64,000 nucleotides of DNA from Brachypterus glaber. Its lineage: Eukaryota > Arthropoda > Insecta > Coleoptera > Kateretidae. The stretch is taken from assembly GCA_958510825.1 (NCBI GenBank), contig OY294052.1, positions 6,345,816 through 6,409,815 of the forward strand, given 5' to 3'. Made by a program: the position numbers and the translations under genes. This document shows positions 31,380 to 42,700 of this stretch, in pieces. Each line of letters starts with the position of its first letter. The stretch's first letter is position 1. The notes beneath the pieces are model-generated. The model did no database searches. It worked only from the letters and a program-made list of their open reading frames with translations, and was not told the DNA's origin.

Positions 31380-32454
31380 GAAAAAAAACTCGTATACATC
31401 TAGGTTTTAAAATCGGTTTCAATGGTACTAAGTAAGGCCTCTTAAAAAATAACACTTTTTAAGGGACAGTAGCTCCCTTAAAAGCAGTTTGTGGATTTTT
31501 GTGTATGGCAACTTTTTTTCATAGTTTTTGATCTAGAATCGCCCTGCAGTATTGAAACCATTATTCACAATATTCACATTTTTTAGTTCCTATTTTTGAT
31601 TCTGAAAGTGAAATAGTCACTTTAACTGCAATTTTCTCGAGAACGCGTGCCCTAGGTATGAATAATATTCATATTCATTGAATATGATACAATGGTATTT
31701 TGACAAACTTTGCAAGTTTTAGAACTGCTTTTCTTTCATCATTTTGTTCCTTTACCCTCTATCTCTCTATTTATTTGTTCTTTTTGTTCCGAACAATTAA
31801 CCAGGGTTTCTCTATATAATCATGAGGTTTCCAGTGCCCAAGTACTAATCGGATCTGTATCCTGACTTGCGCACTATCACTGATAAATTACTACTGTAGT
31901 AATTTCCACGCTAATATAAAAAGTTATCATTAAAAACACACAAACAAAAAAAAATATCTTCAAACGTCCATTATTATTAACTTAAAATTCAACAGTCACA
32001 CGATTAATAACCATAAATATATGGTTTACTTTAACTTGTACATAATACATTAATAAAAAAATAATCTAGGCACATCATAGAAGACGGCAAAACAAAAATA
32101 CACAAGGGACATCATAAAAGATGGCTAATTCGCTGCACTGGAATGTGCCAAGAAGGCTACACCCGTCCCTTTCAAAGGCCACGCTGTAACTCGTTCCTTA
32201 ACCCTATTATTTCTTTAAAATAAAATAGCGCTAAAAATAAATTATAATCATTTATAAACATTTGCTTGGTTTAAGGTGCAATATCTCTCATAACATACTT
32301 ATTATGTGTTGAAAACGTTTCTTATTTACATAACCAGACTATTCGACCTATTATAAAAATGATCAATCAAAAATTTCCTTATGCTTGGACAACTTTACAG
32401 CACTGTGAACAATGTAAACAGAAAAAAAAAACTGCAAAATATCCGAAAACTATT
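31380..32454. other. Unassigned, with a fragment of the CAGGGTG family
   Basis: About 31425-31560 carries TTTTTAAGGGACAGTAGCTC and a TGATCTAGAATCGCCCTGC end that resemble that family. The rest is unassigned. GGCTACACCCGTCCC near 32148 resembles a segment near 17237. Confidence 0.4.
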
Positions 32455-32500
32455 ACACAGGCCCACAAAAAATACACTGTCCAGTAAAATCGCTTTCCCA

Positions 32501-32738
32501 CTTAGCCGAGTGTGTCAGATACGACAGGATCAGGTTGCAAGTCTTTGAAACTCAAAGACTCAACCAAGAGGAACTAAGAGATCTCCCCTGGGCCAATATC
32601 CTGACCTTTATTGAAAGGACGGGCAGGTTCAAGGAGGACTCAAATTAGTAAATGGCTGGGATTGCCTGGGGTGACAAAAAGGGCCAGAAATGGCCTAGTT
32701 GTCCGGCTTTGGCCAACCCAAAAATTTACTACTACTAC
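32501..32738 (+). pseudogene. 5'-truncated LINE 3' end, copy 2
   Basis: The plus strand reads HLAECVRYDRIRLQVFETQR, LNQEELRDLPWANILTFIER and TGRFKEDSN then stop, the same C-terminus as 15116-15577 but without its nonsense codon. It ends in (ACT)n. The 16-bp target duplication TAAAATCGCTTTCCCA flanks it at 32485-32500 and 32739-32754. Confidence 0.85.
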
Positions 32739-32769
32739 TAAAATCGCTTTCCCATTTTTTACCTCCGCG

Positions 32770-33113
32770 CGTTAATAGTTATTTATGGTGCTAGTGGGTA
32801 AAGTAAGATATTGCCCATGAGAAAATTAACCTGGCGTCACCCAAGCAGGTTAATTTTCGAGAGGGCAATATCGGTTTACCCATGAGTGCCATACAAGGTT
32901 TTATCCAATAAATAGCTTAGGAATTCATATTTTTATTAAAAATTTTAATAACATTTACAAGAAAATAATTTGACAAGTGACAGTTGAGTGGGTAAAATAA
33001 ATAATTATCCACTCAATAAAAGTAATAGCCACGCGGGGGTTATTATTGAGTTTATCTATTTAAAATATAGCTGGTAATTGTCTTATTATCTGTATGTATT
33101 GGATAAATGGATT
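32770..33113 (+). mobile_element. Hairpin MITE GTTATTTATGG family, copy 2
   Basis: It matches the copies at 10038-10373 and 37958-38273 from AGTTATTTATGGTGCTAGTG to CTGTATGTATTGGAT, with the inner TTGCCCATGAGAAAATTAAC hairpin. Confidence 0.7.
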
Positions 33114-33564
33114 TTTTATTATCATATTCAATTTCAGCAACCTCAAAAACCCCTAAATAGCAATTTTCAAATTTTTGTGAAAAATAATTGTATTTACTCC
33201 ATTTGCCCTCCTTGCCCCACAAAAACAATCCCGAGCGAGAACTTTTGCTAACATACCTGTATGCCGAGTTTCAGTATCCAAAGATATAAAAACAGGTAAA
33301 ATTTTTATAAAATCCTAATAAACATGTATATTTTGTGTTGTTTTGTGTGTGATTTTTGGCTGTATTTGATTTTGTGTCAGTTAAGTTTAAGTTATTCTCA
33401 GGTAAGTGCCAAATAGTAGAACTGGAGGTGCAGGGCAGGCAGGATAAAAGCATTTGAGACACCTCTGTACACTGGAGTACTTGTTAGCTTTTCCATTTTT
33501 ATTCAAAATTACTATATTTATTTTTTTGTTTGTTTTATACTGTTTAACGTCGTTTTTCGCTGCT
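33114..33564. other. Unassigned part of the composite element
   Basis: No gene. The 63-codon minus frame has no known motif. Confidence 0.45.
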
Positions 33565-33803
33565 ATGACCTAATTGACGGGACCGCCATCTTTACGTGCC
33601 CTCCGAAGCACGGTCCTCAACAGAACTCGCATCCACCCTGAAATGTGTTTACAGTTTCACCTGCAACCCACATCACAGTTAGTCATCGTAGTTCCATCTA
33701 CCGACTATTTACACCACTATACATCCATTCTCTATGTGGGACTCGAACCCACAACCCCGGGATCCGTAATCAAACGCGCTAACCATTGCGCCACCGGGGT
33801 CGG
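33565..33803 (-). mobile_element. tRNA-derived SINE, family 2
   Basis: On the minus strand the head reads CCCCGGTGGCGCAATGGTTA with a foldable GCGC D-arm. Then comes a perfect T-arm, GTGGG, TTCGAGT, CCCAC. The acceptor ends do not pair and the anticodon arm is degenerate, so it is not a tRNA gene. The body ends in GGACCGTGCTTCGGAGGGCA and CGGTCCCGTCAATTAGG. No other copy is in the window. Confidence 0.75.
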
Positions 33804-34619
33804 CAATGAAACGAATGAAAAAAATTAAATTGTCACTGTCATTGTTACCAATATAAATACCTTAAATTCCCCAAATTATTCATATTGAAATTATTCACAA
33901 CTAAAGTACTTTGTAACAAAATAAAACGCGCAAATAGATAAAATAGTATAAAAAACTCTTTTCATAAGACATTTGGCGCACGCGGAGCGGAGAGTTTTCC
34001 AATGGACGAGTTTGTTATGTAACTTGTCCTTTAATATACTATAAAAAACTGGACGAGCTATAGCTCGAGATCTTCAATGTTCTCTAAGACGTAAACTATT
34101 AAATTTTGGAAGTTGTGCCCGAAGACACTTTTGGCCAGAAAGTCAAGAACTTTAACATATCCAAAATTTAGCCAAATCGGACCGAAACGACTTGTTTATA
34201 AGACAAATTCAACTTATTTTTTGTGAGCCGGTGTTATAGTACATGAGTTTAATAACACAGACTGTAATTAATCAAAATTGAGAAGGCTGAGATTTTGTTT
34301 TTATGGACCAAATACCAAACGTGTAACCACAGGTGGTCCAAGAGGTGCAAGAACCATGTATGGGTTTTTATTCTTTTTTGAAAATGTTTTAAATTTTGTG
34401 CTATTAAAAATTCTTCTTTTGATATAAGAATGCCTGATTTGATATGTTTTTTTCTACAAGTTTAACCATACATCGGGGTTTTTCGATTCATGACTAAGCT
34501 TTGCGCGGCAGGCTACAAAGCTAGTAGGGTAGACGAATGCTTTTTCTTACGGATTTTGTCATAGCAAATGCAAAGACAGAGCTTTGTACGTTGTAGGTTA
34601 CCCGAAGAAAGTAACATTA
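33804..34619. other. Unassigned
   Basis: No gene. The right end of the composite element is at 34234. Around 33970-34070 are inverted GGACGAG/CTCGTCC-type words. Confidence 0.4.
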
Positions 34620-34752
34620 GTAGTATATTATGCACCTAGTATGCGAACTAAGTCTTTAGTGTTCGATACTGATTTTTTTTTCGGTGAGACGAAGTCGAGG
34701 TAAAATATCAGTCGAGAACACTTAAGACAGTTCGCATACGTGGTGCATGTAC
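34620..34752. repeat. Palindrome with TATGCGAACT arms
   Basis: GTATGCGAACTAAGTCTTTA and TGTTCGATACTGAT on the left pair with ATCAGTCGAGAACACTTAAG and AGTTCGCATAC on the right, about 45 bp with mismatches. The loop contains GAGACGAAGTCGAGG. Confidence 0.65.
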
Positions 34753-35130
34753 TATTTTTTCTACTACCTAAAGCTAATAACTACAAATATCAGTCAAAAA
34801 TTTAGTTTAACTTTTTCCCTAATAACTTTTAAACGTTTTGACTAAAACACTTAAGCGTTTGCTTCACTTGTTCATTTGTCAGAACATGTAATTTTTAATT
34901 CAATTCCTTTTTAAAAGAGATATTGGGTAAAATGTTCTGTAACCTACACACAATGTGGTTCAGACGGTTTTTGCAAAACACGGTCCAATTGGGTAGTAGA
35001 AAAACAATATTAATATGCTACCCAGTTTATTCTAACTGGGTAAGCAGCTTTGAAAAACTAGCATTTTAAGATACATTGACCAGGAAACACATGTCCGTTT
35101 AATTTTACGCATTTCAAAGGCCAAAGAACC
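34753..35130. other. Unassigned
   Basis: A small inverted pair, GGTAGTAG and CTACTACC-type words with ACCCAGTT/AACTGGGT, lies near 34985-35045. No gene. Confidence 0.4.
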
Positions 35131-35171
35131 TTTTTTGGTCAACCAGGACAAAACTGTCACATATCTTAATC

Positions 35172-36075
35172 ATGATTAATAACTTAGTTCAATGGTGCAA
35201 GCATAACAAACTAAACCTTAATATTAAAAAGTGCAAGTATATATCTTTTACCACTAAACATAATATTATTGATTACCAGTATAACATTAATGGTATAAAT
35301 CTGGAAAGATGTCATGAAATCAAGGATCTTGGAGTAATTTTTGATCCTACTTTGTCTTTTTCGAAACATATATCTGAGGTATGTTCTTCAGCTTCAAAAA
35401 TATTGGGATTTATTATAAGGAATTCAAAATCTTTTAATAATACTTTTAGCTTAAAATCGCTTTTTTTTGCTTATGTAAGATCTAGGCTAGAATACGCATC
35501 ACTAGTTTGGTACCCCATTTATAATGTGCAAATAGATGCTTTAGAAGCAATCAACCGACGATTTTTAAAATTTTTATATTTCAAACAAGAGGGTGTTTAT
35601 CCTGAACAAGGTTTTGATCATTGTGTTACTCGACAGATTTGGTATACTTTCTCTTTATACAAGAAGAATCAGTTTTTCTTTAAGCTTTCTTTATAAGCTC
35701 CTACATAATCTAATCGATTGTCCAGAGCTTTTAACTCAAATAAATTTTAAGGTCCCCAGACTAGGATCACGCCATAGTGAAACATTTTTGTGTAACCTTA
35801 GTAGAACAAATGTTTTGTCAAAATCGCCTTTAAATATTATGTGTGATAACTATAATACCTTAATTAACTCAGTTGACACTGATATTAATATTTGCTCATT
35901 AAACTCAATGTTATACACTACAAACCTATAATAGGTCACATTAGTGTATTTTTCTTTTTTTTATATATATTTATTAATAGCTATATAATATGATATATTA
36001 TGTATATTGAATATTTTACCCTGTAAATGGATTATTCTGTTGGGTGAATAAAGATTATTATTATTATTATTATTA
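35172..36075 (+). pseudogene. 5'-truncated non-LTR retrotransposon, C-terminal reverse-transcriptase region
   Basis: The first frame (35172-35650) encodes the end of a LINE reverse transcriptase. WCKHNKLNLNIKKCKYISF is the segment just after the catalytic palm, LGVIFDPTLSFSKHI the thumb motif, and SRLEYASLVWYP and INRRFLKFLYFK the conserved C-terminal motifs of Jockey/CR1-like elements. A +1 shift near 35625 moves the reading into LLDRFGILSLYTRR and LLHNLIDCPELLTQINFKVP, the rest of the C-terminus, stopping near 35931. The catalytic FADD box and everything upstream are absent. After a 3' UTR the copy ends at GGGTGAATAAAGA and an (ATT)n tail at 36053-36075. Dead on arrival by truncation and frameshift. 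Confidence 0.9.
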
Positions 36076-36227
36076 TGATGATTAAATCATCTCGCGTAAG
36101 TAATTTGTAACCAGCTGAACAGTTACAAGCACGGCACTAGGCACTAATTTGAAACGTTATGAAAAGGAAAGTCGCGTGATCACGTGAATAGGCAACCATT
36201 AATACATCAGCATAATTTATTCAAGTT
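36076..36227. other. Unassigned
   Basis: Nothing recognised. Confidence 0.5.
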
Positions 36228-36719
36228 TGAAAGTCTGTATCTCCAAAGCGTTATATTCTAGCAAAAAACTGTATATAGAATTTTTTATAAAGATTAAAAA
36301 CAGATTTTATTTAAAATATAATTTTTTGAAATCGGGTTATAAATAAGTGATATATGCTAAAAAAAAAACGTTTTACTGCTTTAAACGCCAATATCTCGAA
36401 AACAATTCATTTTAGGAAAACATAGTTTGTAACACAATAACAATGGCCTTAATTATATCCAAAAAACGCTAAACATAGGAGTTTTACCCCATTCTTACCC
36501 CCGTTTCCCCCAATCGTTTACCCCCAAAATCGAATCAGCTCTTCGAAATACGATAAGAAACAACATGCAAAAAAAACGCTTGTCGATATCTTATTTAGAA
36601 GAGTTATCGAGTTTACGGACAGACAGACGGACGAACAAATTTTTTTTACTGATTTCGACTCAGAAAGGTCTAAAACACCGAGAAATGTGAAAAAAAACAA
36701 AGATTTAGACTTTTCGGCG

Positions 36720-36897
36720 CATAGGCGTAACGAGGGGGCTTATGGGGGGCTTAGCCCCCCCCAAATTTTTCTAAGCCCCCCCCAAATCAAACTATAAAAG
36801 TCTCACAGACAGACAACCTATATTTTCTACTGAAACTTGACTATTTTTTTAGGGGCTCAAGCCCCCTCCCCAAAATTTGGACCTGGTTACGCCTCTG
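36720..36897. mobile_element. hAT-type MITE, 178 bp, 8-bp TSD TTTCGGCG
   Basis: The ends are CATAGGCGTAACGA and, inverted, CAGAGGCGTAACC, the CAG-rGGCGTAAC type found in many hAT elements. Perfect TTTCGGCG duplications lie at 36712-36719 and 36898-36905. Internal GGGGGGCTTAGCCCCCC blocks are palindromic. The opposite arm near 37231 preserves the empty site. Confidence 0.9.
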
Positions 36898-37339
36898 TTT
36901 CGGCGAAGATTTCAATACATCGGCACTCTTATTAGAACTAAGTGCCGATGTAATTATGATTTTCATGATTGATTTGCCATTAAACTTGGGTTAGTCCAAT
37001 TTGAATTTTTATTTAATGTTGATTTAGTCCTTCTGGTGTCACAGTAAATCATGCAGGATATTTGTTAAGGATAACAAGTATAATCCGAGTGGTAAGGTGG
37101 CTTTTTTAGCAAGTACCCGCCATACGCCCGAATAAATCATATAAATTATATGGCAAGTAGATAAAGTGGGATACATAGAACATTGTTTTACATAGGCACT
37201 TAGTGCTACTAAGAGTGCCAATGTATTGAAATCTTCGCCGAAAAGTCAAAATCTTTGACCACGTTTTTTTTCACATTTCTCGACATTTTAGACCATTCTG
37301 AGTCGAAATCAGTAAAAAAAAAATTTGCGTCCGTCCCTC

Positions 37340-37390
37340 TGTCTGTCTGTCTGTCTGTCTGTCTGTGTGTCTGTCAGTCTGTCTGGGTGT
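37340..37390 (+). repeat. (GTCT)n microsatellite inside the repeat
   Basis: About ten GTCT units with variants. The equivalent block at 49443-49457 has only about three units, so the run is length-variable between copies. Confidence 0.85.
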
Positions 37391-37726
37391 AAACTCTCTA
37401 ACTCCATTTCTACATGAGATATCGACTTGCGGTTTTGTGCATATTGTTTCTTATCGTATTCCGAAGAGGTGATTAGATTTTGGGGGTAAACGATTGGGGG
37501 TAAGGGGGTAAAAATAGGGTAAAACTCCTATTTTTAGCGTTTTTTGTTTATAATTAAGGCAATTATTATTGAATTTGGTTATATGCAGTTTTTTGCTAGA
37601 ATATAATGTTTTAAGGATACATAATTTAAAATCAAACAAAACACCTAGTTTGAAATTTGCAAACTAGATGGCTCTAGTGTAAAATAGTGCCGATGTTTTG
37701 ACAGGGTGCTTGCAACGTTTCATCTA

Positions 37727-37957
37727 GTTTTTAACTAACATTTATTAGCTCAATATAAAATTTTAGAAAAAGTCCAAATTCAGGATTTTATGCATCTTTT
37801 CGGGTGTTTGGGAAGGACAAAAATCCAGGACGTCTTTCCTAATTCAGGACGGTTAGCACCCTAACTGTTAAGAAATTCCTTAGGAATCTACGATTTTTTT
37901 AAAGATTAGTATTTGTGAGTCAGTGTCTTTAATTTGTAGTCCAAATGTAAAAAATAG
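37727..37957. other. Unassigned
   Basis: The GACGGTTAGCACCCT segment near 37848 resembles, inverted, GTTGCTAACCGTCC near 46301. Confidence 0.4.
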
Positions 37958-38273
37958 TTATTTATGGTACTAGTGGGTAAAGTAAGATATTGCCCATGAG
38001 AAAATTAACCTGCGAGGCGGCAGCCAAGCAGGCTAATTTTCGAGAGGGCAATATCGGTTTACCCATGAGTGCCATACAAGGTTTTATCCAATAAATAGCT
38101 TAGGAATTCATATTTTTATTAAAAATTTTAATGACATTTACAAGAAAATAATTTGACAAGTGAAATAAATTATTATCTACTCAATAAAGTAAAATCCACG
38201 CGGGGGTTATTATTGAGTTTATCTATTTAAAATAAAGCTGGTAATTGTCTTATTATCTGTATGTATTGGATAA
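37958..38273 (+). mobile_element. Hairpin MITE GTTATTTATGG family, copy 3
   Basis: It matches the two other copies end to end, with a small internal deletion after ATAATTTGACAAGTG. Confidence 0.7.
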
Positions 38274-39405
38274 AACTATTTTGTCTTACAGCCACAAAGT
38301 TGTGTTTGGCGGTGGATTTAAAAAATGTGTACTCAAGCACAAAGGGGCTTGTTTTTCGGTATAGTTTTAAAACAGATTTACAAATCGTGCAAAATGGAAC
38401 CATAGTTTTATAAGTTAAATAAATCTTTGTTTGTGACACTTTTAATTTAAATGTCAAATAAATAAAGTTATTGAAAAAATATTAAATACTTAGGAATTAC
38501 TTAAGATCAAAATATAACATTGAAACTACATGTTACAATGTAACATTGTTACATACCTCCAAATAATAATGAATAAAATTAACAAAATATTTTAATAATA
38601 CAACTCCTTAATGAATTTTGTACAACATGTTTGTACAATTTAGATGGAACTACTTTAAAACAAACAAATAAATAGATAAATACTAAAATCAATAAATAGG
38701 ACTATTTTAGCCTATTTAAAATGTAATTTAAAATGTTATTTTTACCTAAAATATGCATAATTTTATTTTAAAACATAATAATTATTATAACTTTGTCTCC
38801 GTCTTCAGAATTTCTCTCTTTATCTAATCTAAATGTAGCGCTGACCATTGACATAAACAAACTATTTTTGACAGGTGTTTATTTAAAATGATAGTTACTA
38901 AATTTAGTTTTGCTAAATCATGGCTAGTATGTTTTAACAACCTAAAAATTTTACAAGCGCTATAATTTCTGATCAAAGAAAGATAGGACCTACGTTTATA
39001 TGAACATTTCATGAAATTAAGTCTACTTTTCATTGTCAAAGTTTGTATGAGGCTAATAGATCACCCTGTATAATATAATACGCTCGATAACATGTCAATT
39101 TTTAATTAATTAAAAAAAACGCTCTTTGGGGCATTAGTACACAAATCCAGACCAAGACGCAAACCTAATTATTTATTTAGTTGCATTTTAATGAGCTTAT
39201 AAAGTTGTCCACCTTGCGCACTCTTGATTTTAAGGAAGTGAAAAATTCCTCATTCAAAATTAATCATAATTAAGACACCTGTTTTATAAAGGTGAGTTTA
39301 CATTAATTGTATCTTAAGTTTTTCTGTCGACCGATTTTTCACTGCTAGCTTTAGAAGTTACCGGTAGGTATTATATATTAGTTAGCTAGGGTTTGGTTAG
39401 TCGTA
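38274..39405. other. Unassigned AT-rich sequence
   Basis: No gene. A lone GATCACCCTGTATAATATA terminus lies near 39059-39077. Short tandem words of ATGTTACAATGTAACATTGT occur near 38530. Confidence 0.45.
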
Positions 39406-39671
39406 CATAGAAAAAACGGATTCCTTGAACCAAGGACAAGTGTCTTTGGATATGTTCAAGGCCATATTTTCTTGTTTCAAGGCTGGCATTTTCTTGAACC
39501 AAAGTCAATGTCCTTGAATGAAGAGCGCGGATTTTTATTCCAAAACCCGTGCTCTTCATTCAAGGACATTGACTTTGGTTCAAGAAAATACCAGCCTTGA
39601 AACAAGAGAATATATCTTTGAACATATACAAAGACACGTGTCCTTGGTTCAAGGAATCCGTTTTTTCTATG
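39406..39671. mobile_element. CCTTGAA foldback MITE, complete, TA TSD
   Basis: A 266-bp palindrome with ends CATAGAAAAAACGGATTCCT and the complement TTTTTTCTATG, and TA outside both. Each arm carries the CAAGGACA, TTCAAGG, TTTCTTGTTTCAAGG and CAATGTCCTTGAA words. The loop is about 15 bases around TTTTTATTCCAAAA. Partial copies are at 15063-15722, 54815-54975 and 55118-55322. Confidence 0.9.
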
Positions 39672-39787
39672 TATTTATTAGGATAAGTGGTATAAATAGT
39701 AGATGTTCTAAGAGTTCGACATTTCTTAATTTATTTAATTCCTTTAAGTTTTAGGTTATGTTTCTTAAAAACTGAATAAAATTGAAC

Positions 39788-42700
39788 ATAAAAGTGGGCA
39801 TAAAGGCATATCCACAGGCTCGCATAACAACATAGTACAACAACAATGCGATGCCGTGATTTACTTGATGTGCCGCCATGTATCTTGTAAGCCAATCACG
39901 GCATCGCATTCTTATGTTTTATGCTCTTATGCAAGCTTCTGGAGAGGCCTTAAAACTACCTTAAATGAGTCTCATCAAGAAGCAAGGCCAATGTCGTTAA
40001 TATCGCTCCTTTAATATAAATATTGGGATATTATGAGTTTACATTTTATCTTTGTAATTGAGATAAAAGTGGGCATAAAGGCATATCCACAGGCTCGCAT
40101 AACAACATAGTACAACAACAATGCGATGCCGTGATTTACTTGATGTGCCGCCATGTATCTTGTAAACCAATCACGGCATCGCATTCTTATGCTTTATGCT
40201 CTTATGCAAGCTTCTGGAGAGGCCTTAAAACTACCTTAAATGAGTCTCATCAAGAAGCAAGGCCAATGTCGTTAATATCGCTCCTTTAATATAAATATTG
40301 GGATATTATGAGTTTACATTTTATCTTTGTAATTGACATAAAAGTGGGCATAAAGGCATATCCACAGGCTCGCATAACAACATAGTACAACAACAATGCG
40401 ATGCCGTGATTGGCTAGATGTGCCGCCATGTATCTTGTAAGCCAATCACGGCATCGCATTCTTATGTTTTATGCTCTTATGCAAGCTTCTGGAGAGGCCT
40501 TAAAACTACCTTAAATGAGTCTCATCAAGAAGCAAGGCCAATGTCGTTAATATCGCTCCTTTAATATAAATATTGGGATATTATGAGTTTACATTTTATC
40601 TTTGTAATTGACATAAAAGTGGGCATAAAGGCATATCCACAGGCTCGCATAACAACATAGTACATAACAAAGCGATGCCGTGATTGGCTTGATGTGCCGC
40701 CATGTATCTTGTAAGCCAATGACGGCATCGCATTCTTATGTTTTATGCTCTTATGCAAGCTTCTGGAGAGGCCTTAAAACTACCTTAAATGAGTCTCATC
40801 AAGAAGCAAGGCCAATGTCGTTAATATCGCTCCTTTAATATAAATATTGGGATATTATGAGTTTACATTTTATCTTTGTAATTGAGATAAAAGTGGGCAT
40901 AAAGGCATATCCACAGGCTCGCATAACAACATAGACAACAACAATGCGATGTCGTGATTTACTTGATCTGCCGCCATGTATCTTGTAAGCCAATCACGGC
41001 ATCGCATTCTTATGTTTTATGCTCTTATGCAAGCTTCTGGAGAGGCCTTAAAACTACCTTAAATGAGTCTCATCAAGAAGCAAGGCCAATGTCGTTAATA
41101 TCGCTCCTTTAATATAAATATTGGGATATTATGAGTTTACACTTTATCTTTGTAATTGACATAAAAGTGGGCATAAAGGCATATCCACAGGCTCGCATAA
41201 CAACATAGTACATAACAAAGCGATGCCGTGATTGGCTTGATGTGCCGCCATGTATCTTGTAAGCCAATGACGGCATCGCATTCTTATGTTTTATGCTCTT
41301 ATGCAAGCTTCTGGAGAGGCCTTAAAACTACCTTAAATGAGTCTCATCAAGAAGCAAGGCCAATGTCGTTAATATCGCTCCTTTAATATAAATATTGGGA
41401 TATTATGAGTTTACATTTTATCTTTGTAATTGACATAAAAGTGGGCATAAAGGCATATCCACAGGCTCGCATAACAACATAGTACAACAACAATGCGATG
41501 CCGTGATTGGCTAGATGTGCCGCCATGTATCTTGTAAGCCAATCACGGCATCGCATTCTTATGTTTTATGCTCTTATGCAAGCTTCTGGAGAGGCCTTAA
41601 AACTACCTTAAATGAGTCTCATCAAGAAGCAAGGCCAATGTCGTTAATATCGCTCCTTTAATATAAATATTGGGATATTATGAGTTTACATTTTATCTTT
41701 GTAATTGAGATAAAAGTGGGCATAAAGGCATATCCACAGGCTCGCATAACAACATAGTACAACAACAATGCGATGTCGAGATTTACTTGATCTGCCGCCA
41801 TGTATCTTGTAAGCCAATCACGGCATCGCATTCTTATGTTTTATGCTCTTATGCAAGCTTCTGGAGAGGCCTTAAAACTACCTTAAATGAGTCTCATCAA
41901 GAAGCAAGGCCAATGTCGTTAATATCGCTCCTTTAATATAAATATTGGGATATTATGAGTTTACATTTTATCTTTGTAATTGACATAAAAGTGGGCATAA
42001 AGGCATATCCACAGGCTCGCATAACAACATAGTACATAACAAAGCGATGCCGTGATTGGCTTGATGTGCCGCCATGTATCTTGTAAGCCAATGACGGCAT
42101 CGCATTCTTATGTTTTATGCTCTTATGCAAGCTTCTGGAGAGGCCTTAAAACTACCTTAAATGAGTCTCATCAAGAAGCAAGGCCAATGTCGTTAATATC
42201 GCTCCTTTAATATAAATATTGGGATATTATGAGTTTACATTTTATCTTTGTAATTGACATAAAAGTGGGCATAAAGGCATATCCACGGGCTCGCATAACA
42301 ACATAGTACAACAACAATGCGATGCCGTGATTTACTTGATGTGCCGCCATGTATCTTGTAAGCCAATGAAGGCATCGCATTCTTATGTTTTATGTTCTTA
42401 TGCAAGCTTTTGGAGAGGCCTTAAAACTACCTTAAATGAGTCTCATCAAGAAGCAAGGCCAATGTCGTTAATATCGCTCCTTTAATATAAATATTGGGAT
42501 ATTATGAGTTTACATTTTATCTTTGTAATTGACATAAAAGTGGGCATAAAGGCATATCCACAGGCTCGCATAACAACATAGTACATAACAAAGCGATGCC
42601 GTGATTGGCTTGATGTGCCGCCATGTATCTTGTAAGCCAATGACGGCATCGCATTCTTATGTTTTATGCTCTTATGCAAGCTTCTGGAGAGGCCTTAAAA

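Larger units (their letters stand above)
32455..34234. mobile_element. Composite element with ACACAGGC ends holding three nested inserts
   Basis: The left end ACACAGGCCCACAAAAAATA and the right end TTTTTTGTGAGCCGGTGT match the termini of the element at 28962-29470. Inside are a LINE tail (32501-32738), a hairpin MITE (32770-33113) and a SINE (33565-33803). The segment left after subtracting inserts is under 1 kb and has no frame. Treating it as one element is an inference from the matched termini. Confidence 0.55.
36228..37726. repeat. Inverted pair of TCTG/TCCG-rich repeats
   Basis: Left arm 36228-36933 (minus orientation) and right arm about 37190-37726 (plus) are the same repeat. They carry AAATCTTCGCCGAAAAGTC, GAGTCGAAATCAGTAAAAAA, a TCTG/TCCG block, TTTCTTATCGTATTCCGAAG, GGGGGTAAACGATTGGGGG and a TTTTTTGCTAGAATATAA segment. 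A short hairpin made of ACATCGGCACT and AGTGCCGATGT caps each inner end. The left arm is split by the insert at 36720-36897. The spacer is about 250 bp. A third copy is at 49304-50005. Confidence 0.75.

Noticed and set aside
33733..33803. tRNA gene on the minus strand
   Set aside because: D-arm and T-arm fold, but acceptor ends do not pair and the anticodon arm is degenerate. It is a SINE head.
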